Assembly: GCA_013112635.1 (NCBI GenBank)
Contig: JABFGF010000001.1
Span: forward strand, 124,001 to 188,000
Reading direction: 5' to 3'
Length of the DNA: 64,000 nt
From: Calditrichota bacterium
GTDB lineage: Bacteria > Calditrichota > Calditrichia > Calditrichales > J004
Part shown: positions 1 through 9,085 of the stretch, one piece after another
How positions within the stretch are numbered: the first letter of the stretch is position 1
Layout: every line of letters starts with the position of its first letter
Position numbers and translations under genes: made by a program
Notes under the pieces: generated by a model
The model's database searches: none
What the model saw: only the letters and a program-made list of their open reading frames with translations
Told to the model about the DNA's origin: nothing

Positions 1-1
1 T

Positions 2-1420
2 TTAATTTCAAAAGATACAATAAATACATTTGGATTTTCGGCCACAAAAGATTTTGACAGCGGTTTAAAATATCATGTTTTTGATGGACGTGAATTATTA
101 TTTGCACCATTTTTTCCAGAACTATTTGTTTTTGAGAAATCAGGGAATCAATGGCTTCCGGTTTGGTTTAATGAGCAGGCAAGATCTAATACCGTTCTTG
201 TTGCAGATTTAGACGGTGATGGAAATGACGAGTTTTATTTTAATGACGGAACACAAATTGTGGGGTACTCTTCTGCCCGGGAAAACAGACCCATTGCTCC
301 CTACATTTTTTCTGCGCGTGCATTGGATAGTACACGTGTCTCATTGCAGTGGTCTGCTGTTGAAGATGCTGACTATTTCAACATTTACCGTGGAAGTGTT
401 TCTGATAATTTGAGTTTATTCACAAATACATCAAAAACATTTTACATCGATTCGAGTTCGATAACCGGTCAAAAGTATTTCTACAAAATTACAACTGTTG
501 ATTCTTCTTTTGAAATTAGAGAAAGCTTTTTCAGCACTTTAGATTCAGCACAGACAGCTTATCCGCCTAAGCCGGAATCGGTTGAATTTAGTAATGAAAA
601 ACAGCTTCTTATTACTTTCGATCAGCCTGTTTTTTTATTTGAGGAACAACCGTTCTTGGTAAAGCTGACTAACCGAAATGATGTTGCAAGTTCAGTTATT
701 AACGATAATTCAGGGAAAAGTTTATTGGTCAGTTTCGATGATCCATTTGTTGAAAATGAACCGGACACGCTTGAGCTACATAATATTTTTGGACAAAGTG
801 GTGTGCCGGTTGATAATAATTTTAATAAAATTGCTATTAATTATGTTGCTGAGTTTTCAGCGCCATATGTGACAGAAAGTAGCTGGTTTTCAGAAACCCA
901 AATGAAAATTGAATTTAGTGAAGCAATGCAAATCCCGCGGGAAACTTCGTTCTCTTTTCCAATTGAGCCATCAGGTGAAACTGAAAAAGTTGAATTTGAT
1001 AGCCTTGGAAATTCGATGATAGTCACGTTGGGAAAGAAGTCTTTCATAGGTGCCAGTGGGCAAAAAAGCTATCTGATTATAATAAATCTTTATAGCCAAA
1101 ATGGTGTATTGCTCGAAGAAACCAGTGCAATCAGTTTGTTTCGCGAAAGTGAAAATCTTGATAAAGTTATAGTTTATCCGCAACCGCTTAAACCTCGGCA
1201 TAATGAGTTGATCTTTGCTAATTTGCCCGGTGATGTAATAATCCAAATTTATTCGATTAATGGATCCTCGGTTAGAAAAATTGAAGAGCAAACAAGCTAT
1301 GGCGGCGTAAAGTGGGATTTAAAAGATAGTTCAGGAAAAAAAGTTTCGGCCGGTTTATACATTTACACTTTAGAGTGGAACGGAAAAGTAATCCGTGGTA
1401 AACTTGCCATCATTAAATAA
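2..1420 (+). CDS. Secreted protein, 3' part, with fibronectin-III and FlgD/T9SS-like C-terminal domain
   Basis: The reading frame is open from the left edge, so the gene starts outside the window. The visible part (about 472 residues) first shows a calcium-loop-like stretch, DLDGDGNDEFYFND, typical of FG-GAP/VCBS beta-propeller proteins. A fibronectin type III-like domain follows (from VSLQWSAVEDADYFNIYRG). The last 80 or so residues (VYPQPLKPRHNEL to the end, with SAGLYIYTLEW) match the FlgD-like Ig or type IX sorting domain style of FCB secreted proteins. It is probably exported or cell-surface attached. The stop lies 8 bases before the coaE-like start, so the two may be co-transcribed. The substrate and exact role cannot be read from this piece. 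Confidence 0.8.
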   Translation, partial: LISKDTINTFGFSATKDFDSGLKYHVFDGRELLFAPFFPELFVFEKSGNQWLPVWFNEQARSNTVLVADLDGDGNDEFYFNDGTQIVGYSSARENRPIAPYIFSARALDSTRVSLQWSAVEDADYFNIYRGSVSDNLSLFTNTSKTFYIDSSSITGQKYFYKITTVDSSFEIRESFFSTLDSAQTAYPPKPESVEFSNEKQLLITFDQPVFLFEEQPFLVKLTNRNDVASSVINDNSGKSLLVSFDDPFVENEPDTLELHNIFGQSGVPVDNNFNKIAINYVAEFSAPYVTESSWFSETQMKIEFSEAMQIPRETSFSFPIEPSGETEKVEFDSLGNSMIVTLGKKSFIGASGQKSYLIIINLYSQNGVLLEETSAISLFRESENLDKVIVYPQPLKPRHNELIFANLPGDVIIQIYSINGSSVRKIEEQTSYGGVKWDLKDSSGKKVSAGLYIYTLEWNGKVIRGKLAIIK

Positions 1421-1428
1421 GGAAAAAA

Positions 1429-2112
1429 ATGAAATATAGAAATCCATTAGTAATTGGTGTAACAGGTGGAATGGGCAGTGGCCAATCAAGCGTTTGCTCA
1501 TTTTTTGAAGAGTGGGGCGCAAAAGTAATTAATGCAGATGATGAAGCTAAAAATGCTATAAAAATGAATAAAGTTTTACAGTCCGATCTTAAGAAAGCAT
1601 TTGGGGCGGATATTTTTGATAGAAAAAGAAAGTTAAATACAAAGCGTTTGGCAGAACTTGCTTTTAAAGATGAACTTCAGACACGAAAATTAAACCAACT
1701 TGTTCATCCGCGAATGGTTGAAAACCTGATCGAAAAAATGGAAAAAGCACGTTTTTCCGGAAAGTACCCATTAATTATAATTGATGCCGCATTAATATTT
1801 GAGATTAGTATTGAGCGAAATTTTGACCATATCGTGGTTGTAAATGCGCCTGTTGGCCAAAGACAAAAAAGGGTGGTTGTACGAGACAAAATATCTCGCA
1901 AGGATTTTTATGACCGGGTTAATAAGCAAATCAAACTTGAGGATAAAGTGTCCTGGGGAGATTTTGTTATTAACAACAACACCTCACTTGAAGATCTTAA
2001 AATGAATTCACAAAAAGTGTATAATAAACTATTGGATATACAGAAAGCGCAGGAAAAACCGGTAAGGTCAAAAAGAAGAAGAAATCCAAGGCCTGCCCAA
2101 AAACCTTCTTAG
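1429..2112 (+). CDS. coaE: Dephospho-CoA kinase-like protein with altered P-loop
   Basis: The 227-residue protein aligns by eye with dephospho-CoA kinase, which phosphorylates dephospho-CoA in the last step of CoA synthesis. Seen: an N-terminal P-loop region VTGGMGSGQSS (residues 11-21), the NADDEA segment at the usual DAD position, KLNQLVHPRM, and a lid/adenine region RQKRVVVRDKISRKDF. The Walker A lysine of GxGKS is replaced by Gln19 (codon CAA), which normally would cripple phosphate binding. The C-terminus carries a basic tail (RSKRRRNPRPAQKPS) not usual in CoaE. The start has GGAAAA just upstream and follows the previous stop by 8 bases. It may be an inactive or repurposed paralog; family membership is fairly sure, activity is not. 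Confidence 0.75.
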   Translation: MKYRNPLVIGVTGGMGSGQSSVCSFFEEWGAKVINADDEAKNAIKMNKVLQSDLKKAFGADIFDRKRKLNTKRLAELAFKDELQTRKLNQLVHPRMVENLIEKMEKARFSGKYPLIIIDAALIFEISIERNFDHIVVVNAPVGQRQKRVVVRDKISRKDFYDRVNKQIKLEDKVSWGDFVINNNTSLEDLKMNSQKVYNKLLDIQKAQEKPVRSKRRRNPRPAQKPS

Positions 2113-2142
2113 AGTATATCACTAAAAGAACTATCTGTATAG

Positions 2143-2222
2143 CCACTGATCTTCACTGATTTTCACTGATGAAGTTGTTAAGTCTTATAATTAAGTCCGT
2201 GTTTATCTGTGTTAATCTGTGG
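2143..2222. repeat. Two short tandem-repeat clusters in the intergenic gap
   Basis: At 2143-2170 the motif CACTGAT occurs three times with TTT/CTT spacers. At 2197-2222 a GTGTT(T/A)ATCT-type unit is repeated. They fill the gap between two convergent genes. Similar low-complexity phrases are scattered in many environmental genomes, but here only these copies were noticed. Confidence 0.4.
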
Positions 2223-2237
2223 CAAAAAAGAATTATA

Positions 2238-3101
2238 TTAATTAAAAACAAATTTGTGCCTAATCCTGGCGGTTCCTTTACTCTCATCTAATTTTTCAAA
2301 GCCACGCAGGCGCCGGATTGTCTTTTTGATACATTGTTCAACAGACTTATTTCTTAAATTGGATTCAATAATTCTGATACTTTGAGGTAGAATGTAGCCA
2401 TCACTTGTAATTTTAAATTGTACTTTTACATATCCGCTTTTTACCATGCCATAGCGCGCTGCTTTGTTGTAGCATGATTCAATATTAACACTTTTAGTTT
2501 CAATTACCCTGTAAACCTCTTCCTGATCACGATATCCAAACTTTTCTTTTTCAGCAGATTCACTGACAGGCTCTTTGATATATAAGTTAGCATTTCGCTC
2601 AATCTCATATTCAAAGAGCTTGTTCGTCATCAAGCCGTCCATTTCAAGTTTTACTTCACCTCTTTGCTGCCTCGTTACAGGCCTTTCAATTGTGATATCT
2701 CCATCAGCTTCGCCGTCATGCGATAATTCTTCAATCTCAATATCAGCTATTCTAATGGTTGGCTGCGGAGTAATTGCAGAAGTTGTATCTTTAAATGCGA
2801 AACGCTCCGAAGGGCCGCTTGAACTGGTTTTTGTAGAAAAAATATTCTTTTGTTTTTCAACTTCCTTTTTAAGGATTGGCTCCGGTGTAAGGCTTAAAAC
2901 ATATTCTTTATATTGTTTTTTTATTTGTTCATCTACATTTTCAAACTGAATATTTGCCAGGATTATAATTGTTAATAATGTTAGAATAAGTGAAAAAGCA
3001 AGGATTCGGAAAAAAAGAATATCTGAGAAAGTTCTCTTTAAAAGAGATGGTTTAGCATATTTTACGTTAAAGTCATTTTTAACCATGGACAACCTAATCA
3101 T
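2238..3101 (-). CDS. TonB/AgmX-like energy-transducer protein
   Basis: This 287-residue protein has a short cytoplasmic N-terminus, one membrane helix (about residues 31-50, FFRILAFSLILTLLTIIILA), a long charged periplasmic linker, and a C-terminal domain of about 90 residues beginning ETKSVNIESCYNKAARYG. The C-terminal pattern (SCYNKA, VKVQFKITSDGYI, QCIKKTIRRLRGF) is that of the AgmX/PglI C-terminal domain, related to TonB C-terminal domains. Such proteins usually couple inner-membrane energy to periplasmic or outer-membrane machinery. ExbB/ExbD partners are not beside it. An internal start at MVKNDF (residue 6) is an alternative. The gene is divergent from the next one. Confidence 0.7.
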   Translation of the reverse strand: MIRLSMVKNDFNVKYAKPSLLKRTFSDILFFRILAFSLILTLLTIIILANIQFENVDEQIKKQYKEYVLSLTPEPILKKEVEKQKNIFSTKTSSSGPSERFAFKDTTSAITPQPTIRIADIEIEELSHDGEADGDITIERPVTRQQRGEVKLEMDGLMTNKLFEYEIERNANLYIKEPVSESAEKEKFGYRDQEEVYRVIETKSVNIESCYNKAARYGMVKSGYVKVQFKITSDGYILPQSIRIIESNLRNKSVEQCIKKTIRRLRGFEKLDESKGTARIRHKFVFN

Positions 3102-3164
3102 ACTGTTTAGAGCTCATTGATACTCGAACTCTGAAATTACCGAAAGATATTCCTTCGGAAAGTA

Positions 3165-3192
3165 TTGACATTTCATGATTAGATTTTAATAT
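3165..3192 (+). promoter_or_regulatory. Possible sigma-70 promoter upstream of the membrane protein gene at 3314
   Basis: TTGACA at 3165-3170 is followed after 16 bases by TAATAT at 3187-3192. The distance to the next start codon is about 120 bases. The -35 box is perfect and the -10 box is weak. Confidence 0.35.
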
Positions 3193-3313
3193 GCTGCAAA
3201 TTATTTTCAGCCAGTAAAAAAGAAATTACCAGTCTTAATGGAATGAAAATGATGATTTTACCGTTCACTAAGAAAATGGAAAATACTAATAGCTAAAACC
3301 TATAGGAGAAAAA

Positions 3314-3745
3314 ATGAGCGAGAACACTGCTGCTAAAATTCACTGGAGTTTCTGGGTTATTGCAATTGTTGCTTTGATATGGAATTTAATGGGTGTTATG
3401 AATTATTTAATGCAGATGAGTTCAGAGGTGATGGCATCGTATCCGGAATCACATCGTGCCATTATTGAAAGCCGGCCTGCCTGGGCTACAGGCGCTTTTG
3501 CTATTGCTGTTTTTTGTGGGTCAATAGGTTGTATTTTGCTCTTACTAAAAAAATCATCTTCATTTTATCTTTTTATAGCATCATTAGTTGGTGTTATTTT
3601 AACAATGATTCATTCCATGAGTGTTGATACCTCATCAATTAGCGGGCCTTTTGAAATGGCGATGATGATTTTGATGCCATTGCTCGTGGCTATCTTTTTA
3701 ATCTGGTATTCAAAACATTCGGAAAACAAAGGTTGGATTAGTTAG
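3314..3745 (+). CDS. Small four-helix membrane protein
   Basis: The 143-residue protein has four predicted membrane helices (near residues 11-33, 60-80, 83-103 and 115-133) with short loops. It opens HWSFWVIAIVALIWNLMGVMNY and contains PAWATGAFAIAVFCG, a pattern shared with a family of conserved small membrane proteins often labelled only as hypothetical or sugar-transporter-like. AGGAG lies 6 bases before the ATG. Nothing in the sequence defines its function. It stands alone between a divergent and a convergent gene. Confidence 0.7.
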   Translation: MSENTAAKIHWSFWVIAIVALIWNLMGVMNYLMQMSSEVMASYPESHRAIIESRPAWATGAFAIAVFCGSIGCILLLLKKSSSFYLFIASLVGVILTMIHSMSVDTSSISGPFEMAMMILMPLLVAIFLIWYSKHSENKGWIS

Positions 3746-3832
3746 ATTTCTTATTGTACAGAAAAAGCTATCTAGTAAATACAATGCTGCAAGATATTCA
3801 ATAAGTTAAATTGGTCATATTTAAATTATGGA

Positions 3833-5032
3833 TTATCGATTTAATGAATAGTTCTCAACAGCAGTCCAAACGCGCAAAATATTGCCAGAGCATATTTTTT
3901 CAATATCCTGATCACTGTATCCGCGTTTAAGAAGTTCGTAAATCAGATTTGGTAATTCAGATGCATCTTTTAACCCGGTTGGTAAAGAGTCACCAACACC
4001 ATCAAAATCTGAACCAATGCCCACATGATCGATCCCAACAAGTTTAACAACATGATCAATGTGATCAGCTACTAATGATACATCTGCCCAGCCAACAGGA
4101 TTGTCTTTTTTGTATTTTTTCCAGTAGGCTTTAACCTTTGGATTGTTACGGTCAAGATTATGTTCGATAAGATATTCATCTAGGTGCCCCCATCGTTTTA
4201 ACGACTCTTTATTTATAGTGCTATCTAAAAATGCGGACCCAAAATTTATTTGAATTACGCCTCCATTTTGAGCTAATGTTTTTATCATATCATCATTCAT
4301 GTTGCGTTCCCAGCCTGGAGTAAATTTGCGGCATGAGGAATGAGAAGCCATGATTGGAGTTTTGGATATTTTAATAACCTGGTAAAATGTACTGTCCGAT
4401 ACATGAGAGATATCAATCATAATGCCCACACGGTTCATTTCTTCTACAAGTTCTTTGCCAAATGGGCTTAGTCCATTCCAGGTATTGGTTGTATCATAGG
4501 AGGAATCTCCAATATGGTTATCTTTGGAATGCGTTAGTGTAATATAACGAATCCCTCTTTTATGAAAATAGGAAACATTGGCTAAATTGCCTTCGATCGG
4601 TGCACCGTTTTCCATACCCATTGGCAGGGAAATTAAACCTTTTTTAAAATTATCCTTTGCTTCCGCTACTGAACGGACCAAAGCAAATTTATCCGGCCAG
4701 TCTTTAGTAAACTTCTCAACCATATCAATCAGCGAATCAGCAATATCTTTGGCCCCGCCTTTTTTTTGGTAATCTGCCGGAATATAAATGGACATAAATG
4801 GAACATCAAGACCGCCTTTTTTAGCACGCGGATAATCAAAATCACCCCCATTAGTCCGTTGTGAGATATCATCCATTTTATCATGCAAACGGTAAGGGAC
4901 ATCTACGTGTGTATCTACAATCAAATTTTGTTTAGCTAATTTGTATGCTTTTTCAATTAATAATCCATCTTTTTGTTTTTGAGAAACACAGCTGATTAAA
5001 ATAAAAATAAACAACAGAAATAATTGTTTCAT
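3833..5032 (-). CDS. Membrane dipeptidase (peptidase M19) lipoprotein
   Basis: The 399-residue protein belongs to the renal-dipeptidase (M19) zinc peptidases, which cleave dipeptides and related amides. The start is placed at ATG 5032 because it gives a lipoprotein signal (MKQLFLLFIFILISC) and has GGAG upstream; the frame stays open 46 codons further upstream, but that piece does not look like a signal peptide. Zinc-site motifs are visible: DTHVDVPYR (HxD), the DISHVSD segment, MASHSSCR, and HVGIGSDFDG near the end. It is therefore probably anchored in the envelope facing the periplasm. It stands alone on the minus strand. Family assignment is firm; the natural substrate is unknown. Confidence 0.9.
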   Translation of the reverse strand: MKQLFLLFIFILISCVSQKQKDGLLIEKAYKLAKQNLIVDTHVDVPYRLHDKMDDISQRTNGGDFDYPRAKKGGLDVPFMSIYIPADYQKKGGAKDIADSLIDMVEKFTKDWPDKFALVRSVAEAKDNFKKGLISLPMGMENGAPIEGNLANVSYFHKRGIRYITLTHSKDNHIGDSSYDTTNTWNGLSPFGKELVEEMNRVGIMIDISHVSDSTFYQVIKISKTPIMASHSSCRKFTPGWERNMNDDMIKTLAQNGGVIQINFGSAFLDSTINKESLKRWGHLDEYLIEHNLDRNNPKVKAYWKKYKKDNPVGWADVSLVADHIDHVVKLVGIDHVGIGSDFDGVGDSLPTGLKDASELPNLIYELLKRGYSDQDIEKICSGNILRVWTAVENYSLNR

Positions 5033-5250
5033 AGAATTACTCCAATGTAAAACCGTTTTTGTTGAATGTTTAAGGCAAGCATACTTTGACGGTTGGCAGT
5101 ATAAATAATATTTGTTTTTTGTGCAAAACAAAGTACCAATGCCTATTGCCTGGGATTCAATAAATTGCAAACGGCGGAATATTTAGTATTTTGCCAATGT
5201 TTAGATTGTCCGTAGCTCATCTTTCCTAAATATAAATCAAGGAGTTCAGC

Positions 5251-6234
5251 ATGGTAAAAAAGATACTAATTGGAGTATTTGCATTATTTTTTATTGTTGT
5301 TTTAGGAGTTGTGGTCTTTGTCTTTTCCACTTATGACAGAGATTATAGTGAACAATACCCAGTTTCCGATTTAAAAGTAGAAGCAGATTCTGCAATGATT
5401 GAAAGAGGGCGTTACCTGGTTTATGGACCGGCACACTGCATGGATTGCCATAGCCCAATGGAACAAGTTGTTAAAAATGAAGACAATTCAGAATTGCCTC
5501 TATCCGGTGGATTTGGTTTGCAAATACCCCCCGGTATTTTTTATGCACCCAACATTACGCCAGATAAGGAAACGGGCATTGGTAATTATAGCGATGGTGA
5601 GCTGTATAGAATGATGCGTCACAATATTACACGTAGTGGACAGGCAACCATAGATTTTATGCCATTTATAAATATGGCAAATGAGGATATATATTCCATT
5701 ATAGCTTTCCTAAAGAGCCAAAAACCAGTCAAAAACAAAATGCCTGAGACAGAGTTTAGTTTTTTGGGAAAAATGCTTTTGGCTTTTGGGGCCATTAAAT
5801 CAGGTGAACCTGATAAGCCAATCTTAGATAAAGTTGTACCGGACTCAAGCGTTGAATATGGTAAGTATCTTGCTTATTCTGTCGCAAATTGTAGGGGCTG
5901 CCATACAGATAGAGATTTAAAAAGTGGAGAGTTTATTGGTGATGATTACGCAGGTGGAATGATATTTGGTCCTGATGACTTCACAAAAGGTTGGGTTTAT
6001 GTCACACCTAATTTAACTCCGCATTCAGAAAGCGGTGTAATGTCTGATTGGAGTGAAGATGATTTTATTGAGCGTATGCGAGGTGGAAAAGGGTACGAAA
6101 CGTCACCGATGCCATGGGTACCATTTGCAAAAATGAGCGATAACGATCTTAAAGCCATATATAGATTTTTAATATCACTAAAGCCGGTAAATAATGAGAT
6201 AACCAAAGTGGCAATTTCTCCCGAGGAAAAATAA
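5251..6234 (+). CDS. Membrane-anchored di-haem cytochrome c
   Basis: The 327-residue protein has an uncleaved-signal-like N-terminal helix (residues 4-27) and two cytochrome c domains. Each has a CxxCH haem site (CMDCH about residue 64, CRGCH about residue 217), preceded by a matching RYLVYGPAH or KYLAYSVAN segment, so the domains look like an internal duplication. The closest family pattern is the cytochrome subunit found with periplasmic alcohol or sugar dehydrogenases. It would carry electrons in the periplasm. AAGGAG precedes the ATG. No dehydrogenase subunit lies beside it, so the electron donor is not apparent. Confidence 0.88.
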   Translation: MVKKILIGVFALFFIVVLGVVVFVFSTYDRDYSEQYPVSDLKVEADSAMIERGRYLVYGPAHCMDCHSPMEQVVKNEDNSELPLSGGFGLQIPPGIFYAPNITPDKETGIGNYSDGELYRMMRHNITRSGQATIDFMPFINMANEDIYSIIAFLKSQKPVKNKMPETEFSFLGKMLLAFGAIKSGEPDKPILDKVVPDSSVEYGKYLAYSVANCRGCHTDRDLKSGEFIGDDYAGGMIFGPDDFTKGWVYVTPNLTPHSESGVMSDWSEDDFIERMRGGKGYETSPMPWVPFAKMSDNDLKAIYRFLISLKPVNNEITKVAISPEEK

Positions 6235-6249
6235 CTATTTACTTCAATT

Positions 6250-6300
6250 ATGAAAGCGAAATTGAACAGATTTCGCTTTCATCTTTCCTTTTTACTTTTT
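6250..6300 (+). terminator. Rho-independent terminator after the cytochrome c gene
   Basis: A perfect 12-bp stem (ATGAAAGCGAAA with TTTCGCTTTCAT, 6250-6282) is followed by a pyrimidine/T-rich tail. It lies 16 bases past the stop codon. Confidence 0.8.
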
Positions 6301-6372
6301 AATCTTACTGCTATTCAACTTCACACTTTTTAATCAAAAATAATAAAATTATCTATTCTTATAGGAGGCTTC

Positions 6373-7053
6373 ATGTTAAACCACATCTGGTTCTGGATGA
6401 TTTTGGCCAGTCTTTTTATTGCTGGTATATATGATATTGTTAATAGCGTTAATGATGAAAAAACCGCTACAGAACAAATCGCCAAAGATGAAAAAGCACC
6501 TTCATTAAGCGAAACAACTTATCTTGGGAAAGTAACAAATGGCGCTATTGATGCGGCTGAGTTGGGAGTTAAAATTGCGATTGGCCTGATTGGCGTTATG
6601 GCAATGTGGCTTGGCATTATGCGCGTAGCCGAAGAAGCCGGGATGATTAAGAAACTCGGATATCTAGTACGGCCAATTACAAAAAGATTATTTCCTACGA
6701 TCCCATCCGATCATCCGGCAATTGGGGCTATGATTATGAATATTGCCGCAAATATGCTTGGCTTAAGTAACGCTGCAACTCCTCTTGGGTTAAAAGCAAT
6801 GGATGAACTTCAAAAACTAAATCCTGAAAAAGATACTGCAAGCAATGACATGATCACTTTTCTCGTGATCAATACAAGCGCTATTACCTTGATACCTGCT
6901 TCGGCTATTGCAATTAGGGCGTCTCTTGGTTCAGCAAATCCACAGGCAATTATTGTCCCTGCAATTATGGCGGCAACTGTAGCAACAATCGTGGGCTTAA
7001 CAACTGTTAAAACGATACAGTATTTTCAAAGCAAGAAACAAGCTGCTAAATAG
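6373..7053 (+). CDS. spmA: SpmA-like nucleoside-recognition membrane protein
   Basis: The 226-residue membrane protein matches spore maturation protein A, a half of the Gate/nucleoside-recognition family. Seen: an N-terminal helix, then conserved segments GVMAMWLGIMRVAEEAG, HPAIGAMIMNIAANMLGLSN and NTSAITLIPASAIAIR. AGGAGG precedes the ATG. SpmB follows 46 bases downstream, the usual pairing. In Bacillus the pair affects spore-core dehydration, but it also occurs in non-sporulating Gram-negative bacteria where its role is not settled. Nothing else here suggests sporulation. Confidence 0.88.
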   Translation: MLNHIWFWMILASLFIAGIYDIVNSVNDEKTATEQIAKDEKAPSLSETTYLGKVTNGAIDAAELGVKIAIGLIGVMAMWLGIMRVAEEAGMIKKLGYLVRPITKRLFPTIPSDHPAIGAMIMNIAANMLGLSNAATPLGLKAMDELQKLNPEKDTASNDMITFLVINTSAITLIPASAIAIRASLGSANPQAIIVPAIMAATVATIVGLTTVKTIQYFQSKKQAAK

Positions 7054-7099
7054 CGAAACAAATTAAAACTATAAATGACTTATTCCTCCTGGAGAAAAA

Positions 7100-7639
7100 A
7101 TGGAAGTTTTTAAAATTATTATCGATTGGCTGTCCTTATTGGCAATCCCGCTGATGATTTTTGTATTTATTGGTTATGGATATCTAAAAAAAGTACGCGT
7201 TTACGAGGTATTTGTGGAAGGTGCAAAAGAAGGTTTTGATGTTGGTGTAAAAATCATCCCTTATCTTGTTGCGATGCTTATGGCAATTGCAATGTTTCGG
7301 GCAAGCGGGGCTTTAGATGTTTTAACCTGGCTGGCATCCCCAATTACAAATTTTATTGGAATGGCACCGGAGCTTTTACCAATGGCATTGATGCGCCCGC
7401 TATCAGGTAGTGGATCATTGGGCGTAATGTCTGAGCTTATGAGCACACATGGTGTAGATTCTTTGATTGGTTTTACTGCTTCTACAATGTTTGGCAGTAC
7501 TGAAACGACCTTTTATGTTGTGGCCGTTTATTTTGGAGCCGTTGGAGTCCGTAAAACACGTTATGCTATTTCAGCCGGTTTAATGGCTGATGCAGCCGGT
7601 TTGATAACAGCCGTTTTGATAAGCAGACTGATGTTTTAG
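7100..7639 (+). CDS. spmB: SpmB-like nucleoside-recognition membrane protein
   Basis: The 179-residue partner of SpmA has four or five membrane helices and the conserved segments GAKEGFDVGVKIIPYLVAML, LMRPLSGSGSLG and STMFGSTETTFYV, all typical of spore maturation protein B. CTGGAG lies just before the ATG. SpmA and SpmB are often fused or adjacent and probably form one transport-like complex. Function in this organism is inferred only from the family. Confidence 0.88.
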   Translation: MEVFKIIIDWLSLLAIPLMIFVFIGYGYLKKVRVYEVFVEGAKEGFDVGVKIIPYLVAMLMAIAMFRASGALDVLTWLASPITNFIGMAPELLPMALMRPLSGSGSLGVMSELMSTHGVDSLIGFTASTMFGSTETTFYVVAVYFGAVGVRKTRYAISAGLMADAAGLITAVLISRLMF

Positions 7640-7640
7640 T

Positions 7641-7717
7641 GGCAAATTCACGAATTTATCAAGGCACCATTTTAGGTTTAAAACCTTATCTATTATCTAA
7701 TGGCTTGATAATTTGCC
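7641..7717. repeat. Imperfect inverted repeat after spmB
   Basis: GGCAAATT at 7641-7648 mirrors AATTTGCC at 7710-7717. Inside it, TTATCAAGGC mirrors the GGCTTGATAA region, and AGGTTTAAAACCT is a central palindrome. The RNA could fold into a long interrupted hairpin just after the spmB stop. There is no clear T-run, so it could be a processing site or a small palindromic element rather than a terminator. Confidence 0.45.
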
Positions 7718-7792
7718 TTGTTTCGTTGATATTCAATTTTCATTTTAATTAAATCATGAATTGTAATTTGTAAATCATATCAAGAGTAATAT

Positions 7793-9085
7793 ATGCCCGA
7801 CCAGCTTAATTACGAAAAACTTAAAGCCGATCATGATCGGTTGAAGACAGGTATTCAGGAATTGGCAATTCTGAATGAAATTGCTACGACCATTAGCTCA
7901 ACAATGGAGCTGGACAATATAATTGAGATCGTAGTAAAAAAATGCATTCGCCATTTTAAAGTTGAACAAGCCAATATATCACTTATCACAGAAGATACAG
8001 CTTTAGTACCCTTGCAAACAATGATCAGGGAATTTGATTCCGAATCTGGGCGAATTCCTTTTAGGCTGGATCAACAAATTACCGGCTGGATGTTAACTAA
8101 ACACCAGGCACTTATCATAAATGATGTTGATGAGGATCCTCGTTTTAAATCTTTTCTTACCGAATCTGCATATTTTTCACTGCTTGCGGTGCCTATGATG
8201 CATAAAGGAAAAGTGATTGGTGTTTTAAGCCTTTTTAATAAATCCGGGAAGGAAGACTTTGACAGTAATGATCAGAGATTATTGACTATTATTGCTTCGG
8301 GATCATCTCAGGTAATTGTAAATGCGCGTTTATTGGAAGAAGAAAAAAAATTAATTGCTGTTAAGGAAGAACTGAATATTGCCAGCAAAATACAAAAGAA
8401 ACTTCTGCCGGATACTCTTCCTGAAATTAAAGGATATCAAATAGCCGGAACAAATATACCGGCAAAAGAAGTGGGAGGGGATTATTACGATGTAATCCCA
8501 ATTGATGAGAACAGATATATTATTTGCCTTGGTGATGTTTCCGGTAAAGGAATGCCCGCTGCTTTACTTGTTGCCAATCTACAGGCGACAATCCATTCAT
8601 TAATACTCGCCAACGAAGAGCCTTCAAAAATTGTCCAGCAGGCCAACAAGTTGATTCATGCCAGTACTACATCAGATAAATTTATAACTTTTTTTCTGGG
8701 TATTCTTGATTTACAAACAAATGAATTAATTTATTGCAATGCCGGGCATGACAAACCTTTTGTGCTGAGTATCCAAAATAATTATGAAGAACTGGGAATG
8801 GGAGGATTGTGCCTGGGATTTGTACCACACTTTGATTATGAACGTGACACCTATAAAATTAAATCAAATGAAATCCTTGTTATTTTTAGTGATGGTGTAA
8901 CCGAAGCAATGAACGCGGCTGAAGAAGAGTTTGAATTAGACCGTTTGCAACAGATAGTCCTGGAAAATAATAAAAAAAGTGCTGAACAGATTATGAATAC
9001 GATTTTAAAAGAGATAGAAAATCATGTTGCCGGTGAAGAACAAATGGATGATATAACGCTCGTTGTTTTAAAGAAAACCCCGTAA
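7793..9085 (+). CDS. GAF-domain PP2C (SpoIIE/RsbU-type) phosphatase
   Basis: The 430-residue soluble protein starts with a GAF sensor domain (about residues 30-180), then a short coiled linker (LEEEKKLIAVKEELNIASKI), then a SpoIIE-type PP2C phosphatase domain to the end. Metal-binding motifs are present: EVGGDYYDV near residue 228, LGDVSGKGMPAALL, and IFSDGVTEAMN. Such proteins dephosphorylate anti-sigma-factor antagonists in partner-switching systems. No STAS antagonist or RsbW-type kinase gene is adjacent, so its target is unknown. It begins about 150 bases after spmB. Confidence 0.9.
   Translation: MPDQLNYEKLKADHDRLKTGIQELAILNEIATTISSTMELDNIIEIVVKKCIRHFKVEQANISLITEDTALVPLQTMIREFDSESGRIPFRLDQQITGWMLTKHQALIINDVDEDPRFKSFLTESAYFSLLAVPMMHKGKVIGVLSLFNKSGKEDFDSNDQRLLTIIASGSSQVIVNARLLEEEKKLIAVKEELNIASKIQKKLLPDTLPEIKGYQIAGTNIPAKEVGGDYYDVIPIDENRYIICLGDVSGKGMPAALLVANLQATIHSLILANEEPSKIVQQANKLIHASTTSDKFITFFLGILDLQTNELIYCNAGHDKPFVLSIQNNYEELGMGGLCLGFVPHFDYERDTYKIKSNEILVIFSDGVTEAMNAAEEEFELDRLQQIVLENNKKSAEQIMNTILKEIENHVAGEEQMDDITLVVLKKTP

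Noticed and set aside
5033-5170. Longer N-terminus for the M19 dipeptidase
   Set aside because: It would bury the lipoprotein signal inside the protein, and GGAG precedes the inner ATG.
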